The notes under the pieces: model-generated
Databases searched by the model: none
Told to the model about the DNA's origin: nothing
Seen by the model: the letters and a program-made list of their open reading frames with translations, nothing else
Program-made: the position numbers and the translations under genes
Shown here: one piece after another, positions 44,219 to 51,478 of the stretch
Layout: each line of letters opens with the position of its first letter
Numbering within the stretch: position 1 is the first letter of the stretch
Assembly (NCBI GenBank): GCA_031261625.1
Contig: JAISJG010000021.1
Coordinates: 1-60,338, forward strand
Length of the DNA stretch: 60,338 nt
Reading direction: 5' to 3'
Source of the DNA: Candidatus Methanoplasma sp.
Lineage (GTDB): Archaea; Thermoplasmatota; Thermoplasmata; Methanomassiliicoccales; Methanomethylophilaceae

Positions 44219-45220
44219 TTATCCAAATAATGCGCTCAGGCCAGCTGCGGCGTCTTCCTCGCTGACCTGTTCTTCTTCATGTTCAACTTCCTTTGCTGCA
44301 GGTGCTGCCGCGGTTGCGGGAGCAGATGCAACTACCGCAGCGGAGCTGAGTCTCGCTGCAATCGTGTCATTGCTGTAGCCGGAAGCGGAAGCGATGGCAA
44401 GCATCTGTCTGTCCGCTTTCGAAAGAAGTATCTCAATATTCTCTTTGGTTGGTATCGCGGCTGCGACGGAAAGGCCAAGAGCCTCCCTGAACGCTTTGGA
44501 TATGAGCGGTACGATCGTTTCCTTTGTGGGGTATGCAATCTCTATCGCCAATACGTGTGCGTTGTGTGCTGCCGTAGCGAACAATGTAGCATAGTGACCT
44601 TCGGGGATTGTCAATACATCCTTACCGTAGATTACTCCATCCTCGTAGACGGACCTGAGGTCCATTCCGACGATCATAGGGAGAATGTTCAGTTTGGGAA
44701 GCATTGCCGCCACGGGTCCAGGGATCGGTTCTCCGACCTTGACCAGCGTGGTATCCTTGTTGATCTCTATTTTTCCCGCATTGATTTTTGCGGGAAGACC
44801 TATCTTTTGAAGTTCACCGATGATCGGTCCCGGTCCAAACGGCGTAGGTCCCTTCGGCACGACTATGTCGTGGGGGGCTATCTCTCCCGCTTTTGCTGCG
44901 GAAGGCGTCATCGTCGACTCAAGCTTTTTGCAAAGTTTGAACGGATTCATATCCGTTGCAACGATGGCGCACTGGCCGTGGACAGCTGTTTTCAGTGCCT
45001 CGATGCCCGGTTTCTGCTTCGACGCTTCCTCAAGGGCCAGAACAATCAGGTTGTTCTTGGTCATTTTGAGTTTTGCGTGTTCACGGAGTCCGGCCCTCAT
45101 GGACTGGATCTGCTGTCCGGGGATACCGTGGAGGTCGACAATTGCGACGACCGGATTATCTACGATATCCTGGACGATCTCGCTCACCAATTCCTTCTTC
45201 CAAGTTGCGACGTGTGCCAT
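44219..45220 (-). CDS. rpl10: Ribosomal protein L10 (P0)
   Basis: 333 residues. Stalk base: MAHVATWKKELVSEI, the rRNA-binding LHGIPGQQIQSMRAGLR and TKNNLIVLALEE, then the L12-binding helix and the Ala-rich acidic tail ending GLSALFG. GGAGGTCTAAG before the ATG. Length is normal for archaea. Confidence 0.97.
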   Translation of the reverse strand: MAHVATWKKELVSEIVQDIVDNPVVAIVDLHGIPGQQIQSMRAGLREHAKLKMTKNNLIVLALEEASKQKPGIEALKTAVHGQCAIVATDMNPFKLCKKLESTMTPSAAKAGEIAPHDIVVPKGPTPFGPGPIIGELQKIGLPAKINAGKIEINKDTTLVKVGEPIPGPVAAMLPKLNILPMIVGMDLRSVYEDGVIYGKDVLTIPEGHYATLFATAAHNAHVLAIEIAYPTKETIVPLISKAFREALGLSVAAAIPTKENIEILLSKADRQMLAIASASGYSNDTIAARLSSAAVVASAPATAAAPAAKEVEHEEEQVSEEDAAAGLSALFG

Positions 45221-45231
45221 CTTAGACCTCC

Positions 45232-45870
45232 TTACAAAATCTTCTCCGATGGTCCCATGGACGTCTTCACATATGCGGATGCGATGTTGAGCTTACCTTT
45301 CTCAAGGCGGAGCGCGACACGCTTCACGACTGTGTCGATGTTGTCGGCAATTTCCTCTGCAGGCATATTGACCGTTCCCACGGGCACGTGGAAAGTCTTC
45401 CTGTCTTTCGTCCTGACGGTCACAGACTTGCGGAGATTCTCGACCATTCCTGCAGGATCAGCTCCTGGCGGGATCGGCTTAGGCATCTTTCCGCGAGGAC
45501 CGAGAACGGTACCGAGTCTCTTACCGACGACCGCCATGAGCGGTGCTTCGGCTATGAAATAATCAGTGCTGTTTGCGATCTTCTTTGCCTGTTTTTTGTC
45601 GTCTGCGAGTGCCCCGAGTTCGTCGGGGGTAATCACAAGATCGGCAACGTCCTTGGCTTTCAGGGCTAGTTCGCCACCACCAATCACAGTGACCTTCACT
45701 GCCTTTCCCCTGCCGTTCGGAAGGATGATATCCTCCTGGATACGGTTTTTGGGTACGGTCAGATCGATATCCTTGAGATTGATGGCCAACTCAACCGTTT
45801 CAGTAAAATTGCGCTTTTTTGCACTCTCTAGTGCCTTCTGCACAGCTATTACGGTTGGTTTTTCTGCCAA
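45232..45870 (-). CDS. rpl1: Ribosomal protein L1
   Basis: 212 residues. Two-domain stalk protein: KRNFTETVELAINLKDIDL, GKRLGTVLGPRGKMPKPIP and TVRTKDRKTFHVPVGT. Start codon is TTG at 45870, seven bases after GAGGAGG; no better ATG exists. A leader hairpin at 45885-45916 resembles L1 autoregulatory sites. First gene of L1-L10-L12; the usual upstream neighbour L11 is 1.2 kb away. Confidence 0.96.
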   Translation of the reverse strand: MAEKPTVIAVQKALESAKKRNFTETVELAINLKDIDLTVPKNRIQEDIILPNGRGKAVKVTVIGGGELALKAKDVADLVITPDELGALADDKKQAKKIANSTDYFIAEAPLMAVVGKRLGTVLGPRGKMPKPIPPGADPAGMVENLRKSVTVRTKDRKTFHVPVGTVNMPAEEIADNIDTVVKRVALRLEKGKLNIASAYVKTSMGPSEKIL

Positions 45871-45884
45871 TACAATTCCTCCTC

Positions 45885-45916
45885 GTAGTGCATGCGAGCC
45901 TTTTGGGCTCTCCTAC
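45885..45916 (-). promoter_or_regulatory. Leader hairpin of L1 operon, candidate L1-binding site
   Basis: Two short stems, GTAG/CTAC and GAGCC/GGCTC, separated by an asymmetric internal loop (2 against 7 bases), with loop CAAAA on the minus strand. L1 of several archaea represses translation by binding such an imitation of its 23S site. TTTTAAATACTA near 45942 puts the transcript start at the base of the hairpin. Confidence 0.5.
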
Positions 45917-45956
45917 AAGCAAAGATACCTAAGTTTCGTTTAGTATTTAAAAGTAT

Positions 45957-45995
45957 GACCCCTCCGGCGGAGAAAAACCGCCGGGGGGTTAAGGG
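45957..45995 (-). terminator. Terminator after the Met/Cys-rich gene
   Basis: Minus-strand CCCCCCGGCGG / CCGCCGGAGGGG with loop TTTTTCT, followed by CATACTTTTA. It also lies just before the L1 TATA box. Confidence 0.6.
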
Positions 45996-46023
45996 GTTTA
46001 GGAAGTAATCAACTTTGATCTGT

Positions 46024-46740
46024 TTAGATAGCGAATTCGCTTGCCTGTCCGGGCATTGCCTCGGGCATGCAGTCGGTCATCATGCAGGTCATCATCATGC
46101 ACATCTTGTCCATCATCATGGTCATCTTGTCCATCATCATGGGCATCTCTGCAGACATACCGTCCATCATCTCGCTCATCATGCACATCTTGTCCATCAT
46201 CATGGTCATGCTGCCCATCATCATGGTCATCTTGTCCATCATCATGCACATATCGGCGGTCATCATCATGCCGGCCTTCTCCATGCACATCTTGTCCATC
46301 ATCATGCACATCTTGTCCATCATCATGCACATGTTGTTCATCATCATGCACATGCTCTCGCAGGGCATCTCGCTCATCATGCACATCTTGTCCATCATCA
46401 TGGACATGTTGCCCATCATCATGCACATCTTGTCCATCATCATGCACATGTCGCTGGACATGATCATGGCCTTCTCCATGCACATCTTGTCCATCATCAT
46501 GCAGGTCTTGTCCATCATCATGCACATCTTGTCCATCATCATGGTCATGTCTGCCTTGGACATTCCGTCCATCATGCACATCTTGTCCATCATCATGCAC
46601 ATCTTGTCCATGGACATACACATGTTGTCCATCATCATGCACATTTCACCGCCCATCATCGACTTGCCCATGCACATCTTGTCCATCATCATGCACATCT
46701 TGTCCATCATCATGGTCATCTTGTCCATCGTTGCGCAGTC
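46024..46740. repeat. 21-bp minisatellite encoding MMMDKMC units
   Basis: On the plus strand units read CATCTTGTCCATCATCATGCA with point changes. About 28-30 copies, some shortened. Perfect copies occur in groups of two, separated by diverged units, so expansion by slippage with purifying selection on Met, Asp, Lys and Cys positions is likely. Confidence 0.85.
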
Positions 46741-46779
46741 GTTGTTCATCATTTTCATTTCGCACTTCATTGTAATCAT
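46024..46779 (-). CDS. Met/Cys-rich heptad-repeat protein, unknown function
   Basis: 251 residues, of which I count about 115 Met (46%) and 24 Cys (10%). From about residue 18 to 230 it is built of the seven-residue unit MMMDKMC with variants (MMMGNMS, MMMDKMT, MEKAMIM). The underlying DNA is a 21-base minisatellite. There is no signal peptide or clear membrane helix, and almost no aromatic or branched residues. GGGAGGGG sits before the ATG at 46779 (ATG 46770 is an alternative) and a TATA box (GTTTATATT near 46828) gives it its own promoter. Met-thioether and Cys-thiol arrays suggest soft-metal binding (Cu+, Ag+, Hg2+) or oxidant scavenging; this is inference. I know no named family for it. 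Confidence 0.85.
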   Translation of the reverse strand: MITMKCEMKMMNNDCATMDKMTMMMDKMCMMMDKMCMGKSMMGGEMCMMMDNMCMSMDKMCMMMDKMCMMDGMSKADMTMMMDKMCMMMDKTCMMMDKMCMEKAMIMSSDMCMMMDKMCMMMGNMSMMMDKMCMMSEMPCESMCMMMNNMCMMMDKMCMMMDKMCMEKAGMMMTADMCMMMDKMTMMMGSMTMMMDKMCMMSEMMDGMSAEMPMMMDKMTMMMDKMCMMMTCMMTDCMPEAMPGQASEFAI

Positions 46780-47110
46780 TCCCCTCCCTTTCAGGAGATA
46801 AACTTACGTTAGGGATTACAGAATATAAACCTTTCGGTAAAAAGAGCACGATATGCATTATTTTATCCATATATGAATAATTTCACCGTTCAAAATATGC
46901 AAATACGTACTTTTTGACATCGGCGATGCTCCGGCGGCGCGCCGGCACGGGATCCGCTAGCGCGTGCGAATGGTTATCACGTCACACGCGCGATATTTGT
47001 ATCATATATTGAAGAAATCCGATACAAAGTACATTCATCGATAATGATCATACAATTGTATGTGTGTAATATGTAAAAGTAAAAGTGGGGGGTTGCCCCC
47101 TGTTGTTGTT
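46780..47110. other. 331-base upstream region of the Met/Cys-rich gene
   Basis: Contains the promoter (GAAAGGTTTATATTC, minus strand, near 46825-46840), CCGGCG-GCG-CGCCGG (46931-46945), GCGCGTG/CACGCGC (46960-46966 with 46985-46991), TTTGTATC/GATACAAA (46996-47003 with 47021-47028), the perfect palindrome CATACAATTGTATG (47049-47062) and the L11 terminator. No gene found. Confidence 0.6.
47083..47102 (-). terminator. Terminator after L11
   Basis: Minus-strand GGGGGCAACCCCC followed by ACTTTTACTTTTAC. Ends the SecE-Spt5-L11 transcript. Confidence 0.65.
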
Positions 47111-47581
47111 TTAGAATTTGTCGTCGTAGAGTCCGGCTTTGACGTCTTTCTGGAAGACCTTAGGGTCTTTTCCATCGATCGTCACACCAACGGACACACA
47201 GTTACCTGCGACCTCGAGGACACGTGCTTTCTCGGTTGCTCCGAGGAGACTGTCCTGTTTCATCTCGGCGATCTTCTTCGCCTGATCGAGGGTCATGTTG
47301 GCAACTTTCGTTGTCCTGGCGTTGCTGGATCCGCTTGCAAGTCCGAGCTCGGATTTCACAAGTGCGGACATCGGAGGCGTTCCCACCTTGACATCGAACG
47401 TCTTATTGTCGTTGATGAGGATCTTCACAGGAACTTTCATTCCGGAGAACGCCCTTGTTTTCTCATTGATCTTTGCGATGACTTCTGTTATGTTGACTCC
47501 CTTGGGTCCGAGTGCGGGTCCGAGGGGCGGTCCTGCTGTTGCCTTGCCGCCGTCAACCAGTGCCTCAATAGTATCTACCAT
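47111..47581 (-). CDS. rpl11: Ribosomal protein L11
   Basis: 156 residues. GTPase-centre protein: GGKATAGPPLGPALGPKGVNI, VPVKILINDNKTFDVKVGTPP, the C-terminal VAGNCVSVGVTIDGKDPK. Complete; three bases after Spt5. In most euryarchaea L1 follows directly; here a terminator and another gene intervene. Confidence 0.97.
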   Translation of the reverse strand: MVDTIEALVDGGKATAGPPLGPALGPKGVNITEVIAKINEKTRAFSGMKVPVKILINDNKTFDVKVGTPPMSALVKSELGLASGSSNARTTKVANMTLDQAKKIAEMKQDSLLGATEKARVLEVAGNCVSVGVTIDGKDPKVFQKDVKAGLYDDKF

Positions 47582-47584
47582 TGC

Positions 47585-48400
47585 TCATTTCTCCTTTTCA
47601 ATAACTCTTACGCTGTCGCCCTTGACGGTGACGGGGATCGGAACCATTGCCTCGATGAGCTCGACTGTGATCTCTTCTTTGCTCTGGTCGATCTGCTGTA
47701 CCCTTGCTATTTCGCCCTTGAACGGGCCGTTGACAAGCTCTACCAGGTCTCCTTCGACTATACCGACCACGGTCGATACAGGCACAAGGTAGTGGCATAT
47801 CTCTTCAATGTTTGTTTCGCCATCCACGAAAGAACGGGCCTTTTTGATATCCCTGGTCTTCTCGCGGAGACGGTCTGTGTTCATTCCTTCGACGAACACG
47901 TATCCTCTCAGGCCTGCGGGGCTGAACACAGCGTATATGTCCTTCTCCCCCAAGTTGGCCTTGGACATGAGACTGTCGGCGACGCTCTTCTCCTGGTCCA
48001 TCTGGGTTTTAAGTACCAATATGGACTGTTTTGCGACCGCGCCGAATGTTATAGATGATGATGGCGTTTTGACGATGACTTCGACCTCATCGCCGTATCT
48101 CGCTCCCTTCGGGCAGATGATCTCCATTGTGAGTTCTTTCTGAGTCTTTCCGTGGATATCCACGTCGATCTCCCTTCTGGAGCGGTAATTACTCCAGAGT
48201 TCCCCGCCGGTAGCGTCGTAAAGTGTGACATTCCACTCAGGGGCGCTGTCCGAATCCGGACCCGTCGATACATCGAAGTTTAATGTGGTCCCGGTTCCGC
48301 CTTCGAGCAAGAACTTCCAAGTGGTCGCTGCTCCTGCATGGACGTCCTTGGTGCCTCCCTCGCCGTTGATGCGGGTGCCTCCTGAATTGATGTCTGCCAT
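47585..48400 (-). CDS. spt5: Transcription elongation factor Spt5 with N-terminal extension
   Basis: 271 residues, against about 145-160 usual in archaea. Residues about 121-200 are the NGN domain (SILVLKTQMDQEKSVADSL, LRGYVFVEG) and 205-268 the KOW domain (IVEGDLVELVNGPFKGEIARV). Residues 1-120 are an added domain, rich in strands (WKFLLEGGTGTTLNFDVSTG, WNVTLYDATGGELW), immunoglobulin-like in look. Spt5 keeps RNA polymerase processive and couples it to ribosomes; the extension could add a contact. Translation neighbours SecE and L11 are standard. Confidence 0.9.
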   Translation of the reverse strand: MADINSGGTRINGEGGTKDVHAGAATTWKFLLEGGTGTTLNFDVSTGPDSDSAPEWNVTLYDATGGELWSNYRSRREIDVDIHGKTQKELTMEIICPKGARYGDEVEVIVKTPSSSITFGAVAKQSILVLKTQMDQEKSVADSLMSKANLGEKDIYAVFSPAGLRGYVFVEGMNTDRLREKTRDIKKARSFVDGETNIEEICHYLVPVSTVVGIVEGDLVELVNGPFKGEIARVQQIDQSKEEITVELIEAMVPIPVTVKGDSVRVIEKEK

Positions 48401-48415
48401 TTATTTCGCCTCTGA

Positions 48416-48637
48416 TTAGAAGTAATTGGGAAGGTAGGTCATTATCCACATAATGGCGAAGCCTGCTGCGCCCAGAATGAGCATACCCAGTGCTGCGATG
48501 TAACAGGTCTTTTTGTACTCTTCCCTGCTGGGCGTACGAGCCATCTTGAGGATCCTTCCATACTTTCCTTTGCCCATGTTCTTGAACGTGGCTTCGAGAT
48601 CGTCCTGGATGTCCTCTGCTCTCTCTTCTGTTGTCAT
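48416..48637 (-). CDS. secE: Protein translocase subunit SecE
   Basis: 73 residues with one C-terminal membrane helix (about 44-68) and the amphipathic KMARTPSREEYKKTC of archaeal SecE/Sec61-gamma. Part of the SecYEG channel. ATG follows CGAGGGAAGAGAA. First gene of the SecE-Spt5-L11 operon. Confidence 0.93.
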   Translation of the reverse strand: MTTEERAEDIQDDLEATFKNMGKGKYGRILKMARTPSREEYKKTCYIAALGMLILGAAGFAIMWIMTYLPNYF

Positions 48638-48759
48638 TTCTCTTCCCTCGACATACCCAGGTACTGGGCAGTTTCATTCATTCTTTCGTTACCACTGAAA
48701 GCAACGTTTGAATGGTCTCCCTAAAAAGCACCCCTGTCTTAAAGGTTTCGGTATCCTCA

Positions 48760-50037
48760 TTACTCGCGTGCGTCGTTCTTTTGACTGTTCCTTCCGTTGT
48801 CTTCCAAATGCCTGAAACGACCGGCGACAGACCGTATGAACAGCAGGAACACCGCGATGACCGCCAGATTCTTCACCAGGACCGCCAGCATTCCGACCGT
48901 ATTGAGCTCGCCTGGGGTCAGTCCGGAATTTATACCGAACGCCACCTGCACCAGGATCTCGGCCGCAAAAAACAACGGCAGAAGGTATTTCCTGGACATG
49001 TTGTCTGTGCACACGAGTGCGACGAACGGCAGGAACGATACCATCCACATCATGTACTGGCCGGAGAACACCTTCCCCGCTAGGATGAATATCATCACGG
49101 AAAGCATGAACGTCGCACCAATGATCGCGATCCTGTTCTGTTCCGTATAGATTCCCGATATCTTCATTCTCCTCAACAGGAGAGCGGACACCGCATAGAG
49201 AACAATCAGGAGCACCACTGTCAAAGGCATCAGGAAGCCAACTATGGCATCGGGCCATGCCCCGATCAGATTCTCGGAACCGTAACTGAACACCTGACTC
49301 ATGTCGGTTATGCCCAGAAGGGAGAACGGATAGATCAGCGACGCCGTGACGGATTCCAACTGAAGCGGCCTGTCCGAATGATATCCGATGAATCCCAGTG
49401 CAGTTTCGGGATCTGTCAACAGGAACGGCAACGCTATTATCAACGCTGTAAGAACGAACGCCGAAACCCCTTTGAGAGCGTTCTTCCAATCCCTGTCCGC
49501 GAGCAACGGTATCAGATAAAGCGGCATCAGGACCGCCGGATACAGTTTCGTCATGGTCGCAACGGACAGGAGTATCCATGCCAATACGTACCTTTTAGTA
49601 ACGAGACAGTAAAGCGACAGCATGACCAATACCACAGGGAATATGTCGTACCTGTCGAGAACGAACTCGATCACCAGGAGCATCGCGACCGTGTAGATCA
49701 TCATAGACCTGCGCGGGCTCTGATTGAGCTTACTGGCGATCGCACTGGTGCACCAGAGTCCTATCAGGAAGAACACCAACGCTTCGATGACGAACGCGAT
49801 CTCGTATCCCGTTGGAGACGATGCGAATATACGCGGTATAGACAGGAAAACAAGAGCGAACGGAGGATATTCCATCTCCGGGACCGTACCGTTGAAAAGA
49901 CTGTCGGCGTAAGGGAAGTAAACCTTGGCCACTTCTGTCTCTACACCGGTCAGATGGACCGCAACGACGAAAAGTGCCGCGGCCACTGCGAACGGCAACC
50001 CGAACAATACCATGTTCTTCTGTCTGGCGTCTGTCAT
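48760..50037 (-). CDS. GT-C-type membrane glycosyltransferase (DUF2029/GT87-like)
   Basis: 425 residues with about 11 membrane segments. The YFPYADSLFNGTVPEMEYPPFALVFL loop with DRYDIFPVVLVMLSLY and ATMTKLYPAVLMPLY is typical of GT87 polyprenyl-phosphate mannosyl- or arabinosyl-transferases. ATG at 50037 chosen. It is distant in sequence from the two paired GT-C genes. Its sugar is unknown. Divergent from 50219. Confidence 0.78.
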   Translation of the reverse strand: MTDARQKNMVLFGLPFAVAAALFVVAVHLTGVETEVAKVYFPYADSLFNGTVPEMEYPPFALVFLSIPRIFASSPTGYEIAFVIEALVFFLIGLWCTSAIASKLNQSPRRSMMIYTVAMLLVIEFVLDRYDIFPVVLVMLSLYCLVTKRYVLAWILLSVATMTKLYPAVLMPLYLIPLLADRDWKNALKGVSAFVLTALIIALPFLLTDPETALGFIGYHSDRPLQLESVTASLIYPFSLLGITDMSQVFSYGSENLIGAWPDAIVGFLMPLTVVLLIVLYAVSALLLRRMKISGIYTEQNRIAIIGATFMLSVMIFILAGKVFSGQYMMWMVSFLPFVALVCTDNMSRKYLLPLFFAAEILVQVAFGINSGLTPGELNTVGMLAVLVKNLAVIAVFLLFIRSVAGRFRHLEDNGRNSQKNDARE

Positions 50038-50218
50038 GGACCGGTGAGAGACGAGGACGATTATTATCTTTGTTATCGGGCGACCCTGTATGGCGACGAT
50101 CGGCCGATTGTCCAAGAAATCAGCTAGCCAGAGTGGGTTTTTCCATATTTACGGAAGTTGCTAACTATTAAATACAGGTTATCAGTTGGGTCAAATATTC
50201 TTGCACGGGGTAATTAAA

Positions 50219-50383
50219 ATGGAAGAAATTTTGTGCAACGTCGAATTGGTCAAGGAGAACAATGACTTCGTAGCTAGGATCCAAAGCGATCTTGGCGGAA
50301 TGAGAGAATACAAGTCCCCAAGCTTCGAGGAAGTTTTGGAACAACTCGTCATTGATCTTCAGGAAGAATTCGAATCCATCTGA
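50219..50383 (+). CDS. Small conserved-looking protein, unknown
   Basis: 54 residues MEEILCNVELVKENNDFVARIQ..., acidic, no membrane segment. An alternating hydrophobic start then a helix (FEEVLEQLVIDLQEEFESI). ATG follows GGGGTAATTAAA. It lies 16 bases ahead of UPF0147 in the same operon. I do not recognise the family. Confidence 0.65.
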   Translation: MEEILCNVELVKENNDFVARIQSDLGGMREYKSPSFEEVLEQLVIDLQEEFESI

Positions 50384-50399
50384 AAAAGAAGGAATCACT

Positions 50400-50660
50400 A
50401 TGGCAGATAAAATCAAACAAGTTATCGATGTACTTGAAGTGCTAGCTGAGGATACATCGGTCCCTAGAAACATCAGAAAAGGAGCAACGGACGCCAAAGG
50501 ACGTCTGCTCGACAACAAAGAAGCATTGGATGTCAGGTCCACCAGCGCAATGATGATACTTGACGACCTTGCGAACGATCCCAACATACCTGTCCACGGA
50601 AGGACCCTTATCTGGAATGTAATAAGCCAGCTCGAGGTCCTCATCAGCGAGGGAAGGTAA
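50400..50660 (+). CDS. UPF0147 family protein
   Basis: 86 residues. KIKQVIDVLEVLAEDTSVPRNIRKGATDAKGRL and TSAMMILDDLANDPNIPVHGRTLIWNVISQLE are the UPF0147 pattern, a helical archaeal family of unknown function. ATG at 50400 fits the family. Confidence 0.88.
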   Translation: MADKIKQVIDVLEVLAEDTSVPRNIRKGATDAKGRLLDNKEALDVRSTSAMMILDDLANDPNIPVHGRTLIWNVISQLEVLISEGR

Positions 50661-50702
50661 ACACCTTTTGCGGATCTTCCGCATATTCTTACTTGCCGGA
50701 CG

Positions 50703-51278
50703 TCATTTACGGCGTTCGGCGATTATATCTAAGAAATTCTGGAATATCTGAGGCCCGTTCTCGGTGTTCTCCACTTCCGGGTGGAACTGTACGCCGTATA
50801 TCGGTCTCGTCAGCGATCTGATCCCTTCCACGGGACATGACGGAGACGAAGCCGTTACCTCGAATCCTTCGGGTACGACCTTCACTTCATCGTTGTGCGA
50901 TGCCCATACGTTGAACTCGTCCGGAAGGTTTCTGAAAAGATCCTCGTGTTTTGATACTTTTAGCTCAACTTTACCGAACTCCGGGATCGTGCTGGGGCCG
51001 AGTTCTCCGCCGAAATGTTCAGAAAGGAACTGCATTCCGGCGCATATCCCGAATATGGGGTATTCCGCTTTGTCGAGATACTCGCCGTTGTTGCCCATAA
51101 GGTTCGCATCCGTGGCAACGCTCGGCGATCCTCCGGAAAGAACGAGACCGTCCAGATCCTTCAGTTCATCGAACGGCGTGGTGTTGGGGACTATCTTCGT
51201 ATCCACCTTGAGATACTTCAGAACCCTCCACTCGCGGTGGGTCCACTGACCGCCGTTGTCCACGATGTATATTTTCAT
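50703..51278 (-). CDS. guaAA: GMP synthase glutaminase subunit A
   Basis: 191 residues. Class I glutamine amidotransferase: LVLSGGSPSV, GICAGMQFLSEHFGGELG with the nucleophile Cys, and FHPEVEN with catalytic His/Glu. Supplies ammonia to GuaAB, coded 7 kb away at 58114-59061; archaea commonly split this enzyme. TATA near 51305 puts the start at the ATG (leaderless). Confidence 0.94.
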   Translation of the reverse strand: MKIYIVDNGGQWTHREWRVLKYLKVDTKIVPNTTPFDELKDLDGLVLSGGSPSVATDANLMGNNGEYLDKAEYPIFGICAGMQFLSEHFGGELGPSTIPEFGKVELKVSKHEDLFRNLPDEFNVWASHNDEVKVVPEGFEVTASSPSCPVEGIRSLTRPIYGVQFHPEVENTENGPQIFQNFLDIIAERRK

Positions 51279-51445
51279 TGTCAAAGGGTATATTTTTGCT
51301 GTATAAAGAATCTGTGAGGTCGGCATTACCGTTGTTGTTCTTAGTGTCTGTACAGATACATCCGGTATCTTTGATCCAGATGTGATATCCGTAGTTACCG
51401 ATTTGGTACTATGAGTGAAAAAATCTGAAAAAGTACACTCTGGCT

Positions 51446-51456
51446 AATTTTATATA
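51446..51456 (+). promoter_or_regulatory. TATA box of catalase gene
   Basis: TTTTATATATC about 25-30 bases before the ATG at 51479, with no ribosome binding site: predicted leaderless. Confidence 0.5.
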
Positions 51457-51478
51457 TCAACAAACTACATATGTAACT

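Noticed and set aside
44279..45562. 427-codon frame on the plus strand
   Set aside because: Antisense of L10 and L1, Cys/Arg-rich composition typical of shadow frames.
46024..46740. CRISPR-like array
   Set aside because: The 21-base repeats are continuous, have no unique spacers and stay in one open frame.
46015..46812. Long His-rich reading frame (HHHAHLVHHHGH type) on the plus strand over the Met/Cys-rich gene
   Set aside because: It follows from the complement of repeated ATG-rich codons (CAT/CAC read as His). It has no ribosome binding site or promoter on that strand, and the minus-strand gene has both.
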